A stretch of DNA of 20,983 bases from Methanolinea sp. UBA275 (lineage in GTDB: Archaea > Halobacteriota > Methanomicrobia > Methanomicrobiales > Methanospirillaceae): assembly GCA_002506105.1 (NCBI GenBank), contig DAWU01000065.1, positions 1 through 20,983 of the forward strand, in the 5' to 3' direction. This document shows positions 15,657 to 20,983 of this stretch, piece by piece (positions within the stretch are counted from its first letter, which is position 1; every line of letters begins with the position of its first letter). The translations under genes were made by a program, and so were the position numbers. The notes under the pieces are model-generated. The model was not told the origin of the DNA. It was given only the letters and a program-made list of their open reading frames with translations, and searched no databases.

Positions 15657-16738
15657 TTCCCATCGCAGGACCTTCCATCGATGATCGTGAGGTGGAAGCA
15701 GTCTCCCGGGTACTCCGATCAGGGATGCTTGCAAAGGGTCCCCTGGTTGAGGAATTTGAAAAGAAATTTTCTGTGTACTGTGGCACGAAACATGGAGTTG
15801 CCATGAATTCCGGCACCGCTGCGCTCCACGCCGCACTCCTGGCGCTCGGGATCGGGCCCGGCGACGAGGTGATAGTCCCGGCATTCACGTTCTTTGCAAC
15901 TGCATCCTCGGTATGTATGTGCGGGGCGGCTCCCGTGTTTGCTGATGTGGATCCGGACACCTTCAACATCTCCAGTGATGCGGTCGGGGAATCGATAACA
16001 CAGAGAACCCGGGCAGTAATCGGAGTCCACCTCTTTGGTCAGCCCTTTGAAGTGCGACCGCTCCTCGAGATATGCGAAGAGCGGGGCATCTCACTCGTCG
16101 AAGACGCAGCTCAGGCACACGGTGCAGAATACCACGGGCAAAAGACGGGGAGCCTTGGAACAGGAGGGTGTTTCTCATTCTACCCCACGAAGAATATGAC
16201 AACCGGCGAGGGGGGGATGGTAACAACGGATGATCCGGTACTGACAACCCGCATGCGACAGTTCATAGACCACGGGCAGGAGAAGAAATACTTCCATACC
16301 AGGATCGGGTACAATTACCGGATGACTGATATGTCCGCGGCGCTCGGCCTTGTACAGCTGGAGAAGCTGGATGATATGAACGGGAGAAGAAAAGAGATCG
16401 CGTCGTATTACACCGATCATATCACAACCAGCGGGATAAGCACTCCGGTAGTGGCGCCTGGTATGACCCACGTGTATCACCAGTATGTGGTGAAGGTGAC
16501 CGAAGGATGTTCCCTCACACGTGATACCCTGGCAGCATATTTACAGAAGATGGGTATTGGAACTGCGGTTCATTATCCTTTGGCTGTCCATCGCCAGCCA
16601 GTATTCTCGGGATCCAAGACCGCGGATTGTCCGGTCGCAGAAGAATTATCCAAGACCGTGCTGAGCCTTCCGGTCCATCCCCTCGTGACCGATGAAGAAT
16701 GCAGGTATATCTGTGAGACTCTGAATGAGGTGACATGA
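15653..16738 (+). CDS. wbpE: WbpE-like DegT/DnrJ/EryC1 aminotransferase
   Basis: This 361-residue PLP sugar aminotransferase has the internal-aldimine lysine K180 in SFYPTKNMTTGEGG, D151 in VEDAAQAHGA, and the substrate-phosphate segment NSGTAALHAALLALG (52-66). In the WbpE role it transfers an amino group, usually from glutamate, to the C3-keto sugar nucleotide made by the WbpB step. The start is GTG, overlapping the acetyltransferase stop by four bases, with GAGGAGGG at 15638-15645 as a strong ribosome binding site. Only one base separates its stop from the next gene. Other DegT members make 4-amino or 3-amino sugars, so the position specificity is taken from context. Confidence 0.88.
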   Translation: MIPIAGPSIDDREVEAVSRVLRSGMLAKGPLVEEFEKKFSVYCGTKHGVAMNSGTAALHAALLALGIGPGDEVIVPAFTFFATASSVCMCGAAPVFADVDPDTFNISSDAVGESITQRTRAVIGVHLFGQPFEVRPLLEICEERGISLVEDAAQAHGAEYHGQKTGSLGTGGCFSFYPTKNMTTGEGGMVTTDDPVLTTRMRQFIDHGQEKKYFHTRIGYNYRMTDMSAALGLVQLEKLDDMNGRRKEIASYYTDHITTSGISTPVVAPGMTHVYHQYVVKVTEGCSLTRDTLAAYLQKMGIGTAVHYPLAVHRQPVFSGSKTADCPVAEELSKTVLSLPVHPLVTDEECRYICETLNEVT

Positions 16739-16739
16739 C

Positions 16740-17648
16740 ATGGATGTAGGGGTAATCGGAGTGGGAGCCATGGGGAAAAACCACGTCCGTGTGTATTCTG
16801 AGCTTCGCCCGGTCTCCGGGTTATATGTCTATGACGTCAATAATGAGGCCTCACGTGCTGTTGCGAACCGTGAGGGAGCAATGGCATGTGAAACCCTTGA
16901 CGAGCTGCTCCGGAATGTGGAGGCGGTCTCCATCTGCGTTCCGACCCCGTTTCACCAGAATGTTGCGCAGAATGTACTCCCGAAGGGCATCCATATCCTG
17001 ATGGAGAAACCTATCTGCGGTTCACTCGCCGAAGCAGATGCACTCCTTCCCCTGATTGATGACGGTATTATTTTCGGGGTGGGACACATCGAGCGGTTCA
17101 ACCCGATTGTCTCCGAGATCAAGCGAATATCCCGGGAACCCCGCTATGTTGAGATGAACCGTCACAACCCTGCGTCACAGCGGGTGACCGGAGCGTCCGT
17201 TGTCGAGGACCTGATGATCCACGATATCGATATTCTCAGGCATGTGCTGTTTGATAGCAGTTATACCCTCTCGTCAGCAGGGACGCATGATGTAGCGAGC
17301 GTACTCTTCAGGTTTGGCCCGACTGCAGCATACCTCTCTGCCAGCAGGAAATCCTCGAAGAAGATAAGGAGGATCTACATCGAGGAGGATGAGCTTACGA
17401 TTGAGGGGGATTTCATGAACCAGGAGATCTTCACCTACTGGAAGCCTGAGACCTACCAGGTTGAGAATGAGCGGTACGTGCAGGAAAACATCATAGAGAA
17501 GGTGATGGTGAACAAGGTTGAACCCCTGAAGGTTGAACTGAAGACATTCCTTGAATGCGTGAAGGAGGGACGCGAATTCCCGGTCACGGCAGATCAGGGA
17601 TATGAGAACCTTGCTCTCTCTGAGCAGATCAGGGCAGGATTGACCTGA
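16740..17648 (+). CDS. wbpB: WbpB-like Gfo/Idh/MocA sugar-nucleotide oxidoreductase
   Basis: This 302-residue NAD-dependent oxidoreductase has the dinucleotide motif GVIGVGAMG (residues 4-12), the MEKPI motif (K90 in EKP) and the active-site HD pair at 161-162 (EDLMIHDIDILRH). In the WbpB role it oxidises C3 of UDP-GlcNAcA to the 3-keto compound for the aminotransferase; in the characterised bacterial pair NADH is recycled with 2-oxoglutarate. The ATG follows the wbpE-like stop by one base and has a strong GAGGTGA (16727-16733). It is a little shorter than typical 315-340-residue members, but nothing essential looks missing. Confidence 0.87.
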   Translation: MDVGVIGVGAMGKNHVRVYSELRPVSGLYVYDVNNEASRAVANREGAMACETLDELLRNVEAVSICVPTPFHQNVAQNVLPKGIHILMEKPICGSLAEADALLPLIDDGIIFGVGHIERFNPIVSEIKRISREPRYVEMNRHNPASQRVTGASVVEDLMIHDIDILRHVLFDSSYTLSSAGTHDVASVLFRFGPTAAYLSASRKSSKKIRRIYIEEDELTIEGDFMNQEIFTYWKPETYQVENERYVQENIIEKVMVNKVEPLKVELKTFLECVKEGREFPVTADQGYENLALSEQIRAGLT

Positions 17649-17654
17649 GGATCC

Positions 17655-19094
17655 ATGTCAGAATCACTATCCCAGCTCTTTCGGGAGAAGGGTCCCATCC
17701 GGACTATCGGAGTGGTGGGAATGGGCTACGTGGGTATTCCTTCTGCAGTTCTCTTCGCTGACCTGCCTGACATTAAAAAGGTCTATGGATTCCAGCGCAG
17801 TTCTCCAACATCAGGGTATAAGATCGCGATGCTGAACCGCGGTGAGAACCCCCTTCGGGGCAACGAGCCATACCTTTCAGAGTTGTTGCAAAGGGTGGTA
17901 GAGAGAAAAAAATTCTCGTGTACCCCTGATTTTTCGCGGATCCAGCACTGTGATGCAGTTACCATTGCCATCCAGACACCCTTCCGGAATCCGAAAGACC
18001 TCGAACCTGATCTGACACCCCTCCTTGCTGGTATCCGGAACGTGGGGAAAAATCTTCGACCGGGAAGCCTTGTGGTGCTCGAGTCCACGATCACCCCGGG
18101 TACCACGACAGGGATCGCAAAAGATATCCTCGAAGAGGAATCGGGGCTCACCGCAGGGAAGGACTTCGGCATCGCCCATGCTCCAGAACGGGTGATGGTG
18201 GGAAGGTTGATCCGAAACCTCCAGGAACATGACCGGATCGTCGGAGGAATCGATGACGCAAGTACGCAGAGAGCAATCGAGTTGTATTCCCCGCTTCTCA
18301 CGAAGGGTCAGATCATCCCGATGACCGCGACCGCTGCCGAGGTGGAGAAGACTGCCGAGAACACCTTCCGGGATCTCCAGATCGCAGCGGCAAACCAGCT
18401 CGCCCTCTATTGCGAGGCAATGGGAGTAAACTTCTACGATGTCCGGGAAGGGATTGCATCGCTGAAGGAAGAAGGTGTGACCCGGGCGATCCTCTGGCCG
18501 GGTGCTGGCGTTGGTGGTCACTGCCTCACCAAGGATACCTACCACCTCGAACGGGGTGTGAAGGTGCTGGGAAGGTCTCTCGACTGGCCACCGGGTGAGC
18601 AATCGCTGTTTCTCTCGGCCAGGGCGATTAACAATTTCATGCCGACCCACATGTTCCACCTTACCGTTGACGGGCTGAAAAGGGCAGGAAAGAAGGTGGA
18701 GGGGTCGACAATCGCAATCCTCGGCTGGGCGTTCATCGCAGATACGGACGATGCGAGGAATACGCCTTCGGAAGTATACAGGGACCTGGTTGTCTCGGAT
18801 GGGGGAGAGGTCAGGGTGCATGACCCCTGGGTAAAGGAGTACCCGGGTGTGGAGATCTCAACCAACCTCGAAGAAGTGATCCGGGACACAGATGCAATGG
18901 CGGTCTTCACCAGCCACAAGGAATACCGGAATCTTGACCCCCCCTCTCTGAAGCAAGGGATGGGAACCATACACCCGGTGATCGTGGATGGCAGGAACGT
19001 GGTGAATCCTGATGCGTTCATCCGGCAGGGATGGATCTACAAGGGGATTGGGAGGGGGGATAAGAACGGGCATGAGATTGTTGAAGGGGGATGA
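17655..19094 (+). CDS. wbpA: UDP-N-acetyl-hexosamine 6-dehydrogenase (WbpA/WecC-like)
   Basis: This 479-residue nucleotide-sugar dehydrogenase oxidises C6 twice to the uronic acid. The Rossmann motif is VGMGYVG (21-27). Other landmarks are ESTITPGTT (143-151), AHAPERV (174-180), the catalytic lysine and asparagine in EVEKTAENTFRD (K232, N236), and the nucleophile C290 in GVGGHCLTKD. The UDP-binding C-terminal domain extends to about residue 465. In this operon it would make UDP-GlcNAcA, the first step (WbpA). WecC-type oxidation of UDP-ManNAc made by the wecB product is an alternative, and sequence by eye does not decide. It is 30-50 residues longer than many relatives, partly from an N-terminal extension. 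It lies 6 bases after the oxidoreductase gene. Confidence 0.88.
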   Translation: MSESLSQLFREKGPIRTIGVVGMGYVGIPSAVLFADLPDIKKVYGFQRSSPTSGYKIAMLNRGENPLRGNEPYLSELLQRVVERKKFSCTPDFSRIQHCDAVTIAIQTPFRNPKDLEPDLTPLLAGIRNVGKNLRPGSLVVLESTITPGTTTGIAKDILEEESGLTAGKDFGIAHAPERVMVGRLIRNLQEHDRIVGGIDDASTQRAIELYSPLLTKGQIIPMTATAAEVEKTAENTFRDLQIAAANQLALYCEAMGVNFYDVREGIASLKEEGVTRAILWPGAGVGGHCLTKDTYHLERGVKVLGRSLDWPPGEQSLFLSARAINNFMPTHMFHLTVDGLKRAGKKVEGSTIAILGWAFIADTDDARNTPSEVYRDLVVSDGGEVRVHDPWVKEYPGVEISTNLEEVIRDTDAMAVFTSHKEYRNLDPPSLKQGMGTIHPVIVDGRNVVNPDAFIRQGWIYKGIGRGDKNGHEIVEGG

Positions 19095-19143
19095 CCATGT
19101 TTTCGTTCACTTACCAGGTTTTTACCATTTGTTAGAGAATGGC

Positions 19144-19152
19144 ATAAATATA
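19144..19152 (+). promoter_or_regulatory. TATA box for the toxin-antitoxin pair
   Basis: ATAAATATA is centred about 27 bases before the ATG at 19175 and would give a leaderless transcript. It shows that the AbrB/PIN pair, and perhaps the wbpI-like gene behind it, can be transcribed independently of the upstream sugar operon. Confidence 0.55.
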
Positions 19153-19174
19153 CTTCCAACCAATAATCCAATTG

Positions 19175-19390
19175 ATGGCACCAATAGTGATCATGGATAA
19201 GAATGGAAGGGTGGTGATTCCCGGGAGGATTCGAAAGCAATACCGCACCCGGAAATTCATCCTGGAGGCCGACGAGGAGAGGATCCAACTGATCCCGGTC
19301 AGATCCCTGGAATCCTTATTCGGAACGATCCCGGAGCTTGACATCCCTGCCATCCGGAAGGAACACGAAGAGGAGAAGGATGAGGAATAG
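19175..19390 (+). CDS. vapB: AbrB/VapB-type antitoxin
   Basis: This 71-residue protein has an N-terminal swapped-hairpin AbrB DNA-binding domain (IVIMDKNGRVVIPGRIRKQYRT, read as two halves around GRVVIP) and an acidic C-terminal tail (EHEEEKDEE) of the kind that wraps a toxin. Antitoxins of this type bind and neutralise a PIN ribonuclease and repress their own promoter. An in-frame TTG three bases earlier is possible, but ATG at 19175 fits the TATA distance. It overlaps the PIN gene by 11 bases. Confidence 0.85.
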   Translation: MAPIVIMDKNGRVVIPGRIRKQYRTRKFILEADEERIQLIPVRSLESLFGTIPELDIPAIRKEHEEEKDEE

Positions 19391-19760
19391 GGCACTCCTC
19401 ATTGATTCATTTGTCTGGCTCGAGATCCTCCAGGGATCGACCCGGGGAACACGCGCTCTCGGAATCATGGATGAAGCAGATGACCTCCACACGTCTGTGG
19501 TCAACCTCTACGACGTCTCCTACAGGGTTAGCCAGATCAGGGACAAGGCTACTGCTCAGGATCTTATCACGAGCATCTCGTCCCATGCCCAGGTTCACCC
19601 TGTAGATCGAGAAATCGCCCTTGCGGCTGCACCGCTCAGGATCTTCCATGGCTACGGTACTGTCGATGCACTCTACCATGCAACGGCTGTTACCCTTGGC
19701 CTGTCGATGCTCACCGGAGACCTGCACTTCAAGGAGATACAAGGGGCAATTCTCATCTGA
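19380..19760 (+). CDS. vapC: PIN-domain ribonuclease toxin (VapC-like)
   Basis: This 126-residue PIN-domain protein is expected to cut RNA with a divalent metal. Acidic positions are D9 (LLIDSFVWLEI), D96 (YGTVDALYHATA) and D114 (MLTGDLHFKEI). The second position, usually a Glu in a TLxEL-like segment, reads NLYD, so D45 may replace it. The start at 19380 lies inside the antitoxin gene, which is typical translational coupling. An in-frame upstream ATG at 19338 would add a basic tail of 14 residues and is rejected. It ends 27 bases before the second epimerase gene. Confidence 0.85.
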   Translation: MRNRALLIDSFVWLEILQGSTRGTRALGIMDEADDLHTSVVNLYDVSYRVSQIRDKATAQDLITSISSHAQVHPVDREIALAAAPLRIFHGYGTVDALYHATAVTLGLSMLTGDLHFKEIQGAILI

Positions 19761-19787
19761 ACAAGGCTTTCTCTGGAATGTCCTGAT

Positions 19788-20864
19788 ATGAAAATCGTCA
19801 CCATCGTCGGCGCCCGGCCGCAGTTTGTAAAATGTGCCCCGCTCTCCAGGGAACTCCGCAAGGAGCATACCGAGATATTAGTGCATACCGGCCAGCATTA
19901 CGACCCGGTGATGTCTGATGTGTTCTTCAGTGAGCTTGAAATCCCGGAACCGGATTACCACCTTGGGGTGGGTTCCGGCATGCACGGAAAACAGACAGGC
20001 GAGATCCTTGCCCGCATAGAGGAAGTACTGCGGAAGGAGAAGCCGGATACAGTGATCCTCTTCGGCGACACGAACTCCACGCTGGCGGGAGCCCTGGCGG
20101 CTGTAAAGATGCACATCCCTGTCGCCCATGTCGAAGCTGGACTGCGGAGTTTTGACCGAACCATGCCTGAAGAGATCAACCGTATCGTTACCGATCACAT
20201 TTCGAACTTTCTCTTCTGCCCGACTGCGACCTCCGTGGAGAACCTTGCGAACGAGGGGATCACGAAAGGAGTATACCTTACCGGGGATGTGATGGTGGAT
20301 GCATTGGAATATAACAAGGGGATTGCTGAGAAGAAATCCCGGGTCCTGGAAATGTTCGGATTGTCCAGAAGAGGGTACCTTGTTGTGACTGTCCACCGCC
20401 CGGCGAATACCGACAACCGGGAGAACCTGGAATCCATAATCGCAGCATTCGGGGAATCCGGATTACCTGTCCTCTTCCCCGTCCATCCCCGGACTAAAAA
20501 GATGATGAAGGAGTATGGCCTCTGGGGCCACCTGCCGGAGAATGTGAATGCAACCGAACCTTTAGGGTACCTCGACATGCTACAAGCCATGGCCAATTCC
20601 CTAAAGATCCTCACCGATTCAGGAGGAATGCAGAAGGAGGCTTACCTGTTGGGGGTGCCCTGCATCACGCTCCGGGACACGACTGAGTGGGTGGAGACGG
20701 TCAAGGACGGATGGAATGTGCTGGTTGGGGCTGATAAAGAGATGATTGTCGAGATGATCAGGACCTTTTCGCCCGAAAACAAGAGGAGCATGATCTTCGG
20801 GGAAGTTGGGGCGAGCGGAAGGATAGCGGATATAATTACGGATTTTAGAATTGAGGGACCATAA
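19788..20864 (+). CDS. wbpI: WbpI-like UDP-2,3-diacetamido-glucuronate 2-epimerase
   Basis: This 358-residue enzyme is a paralogue of the WecB at 13754, with R10/K15 (VGARPQFVK), D94, E116, E129 and H203. Its loops instead match what I recall of WbpI: GARPQF at the N-terminus, SGGMQKEAY, and LRDTTEWVETV in place of RENTERPE. WbpI converts UDP-GlcNAc3NAcA to UDP-ManNAc3NAcA, the last step of the pathway whose other enzymes are encoded just upstream. The usual HRxEN segment reads HRPAN here (A206 for Glu). The toxin-antitoxin pair separates it from the operon. No strong ribosome binding site is seen. A plain UDP-GlcNAc 2-epimerase remains possible. Confidence 0.85.
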   Translation: MKIVTIVGARPQFVKCAPLSRELRKEHTEILVHTGQHYDPVMSDVFFSELEIPEPDYHLGVGSGMHGKQTGEILARIEEVLRKEKPDTVILFGDTNSTLAGALAAVKMHIPVAHVEAGLRSFDRTMPEEINRIVTDHISNFLFCPTATSVENLANEGITKGVYLTGDVMVDALEYNKGIAEKKSRVLEMFGLSRRGYLVVTVHRPANTDNRENLESIIAAFGESGLPVLFPVHPRTKKMMKEYGLWGHLPENVNATEPLGYLDMLQAMANSLKILTDSGGMQKEAYLLGVPCITLRDTTEWVETVKDGWNVLVGADKEMIVEMIRTFSPENKRSMIFGEVGASGRIADIITDFRIEGP

Positions 20865-20868
20865 CGCA

Positions 20869-20908
20869 TTGGGAAATGATTCTGGCCAGGTTCTTTTTGA
20901 TTTCCCAA
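20869..20908. terminator. possible hairpin after the wbpI-like gene
   Basis: TTGGGAAAT (20869-20877) pairs perfectly with ATTTCCCAA (20900-20908) across 22 bases that include a T5 run (20893-20897). It begins five bases after the stop codon, so it is a plausible transcript end. The window stops too soon to see what follows. Confidence 0.35.
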
Positions 20909-20983
20909 CGTTAAGCATCACCAATCCTGACTTCCCAGGAGATTCTCAGCGAAATCCACGGCGGGGTGGCCCCGGGTCATCCG

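Noticed and set aside
17877..18821. 314-codon open frame on the minus strand
   Set aside because: It is antisense to the 6-dehydrogenase gene, whose motifs are intact throughout; the composition is that of a shadow frame.

Overview
The window looks like a chromosomal piece of a euryarchaeon, most likely a Methanomicrobiales-type methanogen. The reasons are archaeal TATA boxes 26-31 bases before several starts, a tyrosine recombinase of the archaeal XerA kind, a Clp1/Grc3-type polynucleotide kinase, Cache-domain and threonine-stalked surface proteins, and mixed ATG/GTG starts with GGAGG/GAGGTGA ribosome binding sites. No methanogenesis gene lies in the window, so this placement is an inference.

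Layout. Bases 1-2504 are AT-richer and hold no convincing gene. They do carry three copies of a GC-rich dyad element and, at 2231-2347, a dense set of short perfect inverted repeats just upstream of a XerA-like recombinase (2505-3443). A second gene-free stretch (3444-4207) leads into a compact operon: STAS anti-sigma-factor antagonist, membrane 5TM-LYT/PP2C phosphatase, and RsbW-like kinase (4208-6413). This is a complete partner-switching signalling module in an organism that should have no sigma factor. A Clp1-like kinase (6441-7457) follows and runs about 158 bases into the convergent threonine ammonia-lyase gene (7300-8541, minus strand).

The middle (8665-13607) holds a UDP-sugar 4-epimerase-like SDR, a large lipoprotein built from Cache sensor modules, two copies of a 51-bp hairpin repeat, a GNAT acetyltransferase, and a Thr-stalked, C-terminally anchored surface protein on the minus strand.

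The right third is a sugar-nucleotide locus. A classical UDP-GlcNAc 2-epimerase (wecB, minus strand) diverges from a tight four-gene operon: WbpD-like acetyltransferase, WbpE-like aminotransferase, WbpB-like oxidoreductase, and WbpA-like 6-dehydrogenase. A vapBC-type AbrB/PIN toxin-antitoxin pair with its own promoter comes next, then a second epimerase of the WbpI type. Together these genes supply every step from UDP-GlcNAc to UDP-2,3-diacetamido-2,3-dideoxy-mannuronate, the diacetamido uronic acid precursor used in bacterial O-antigens and in methanogen N-glycans. The nearby surface proteins carry N-X-S/T sequons and could be acceptors, but that link is inference only.
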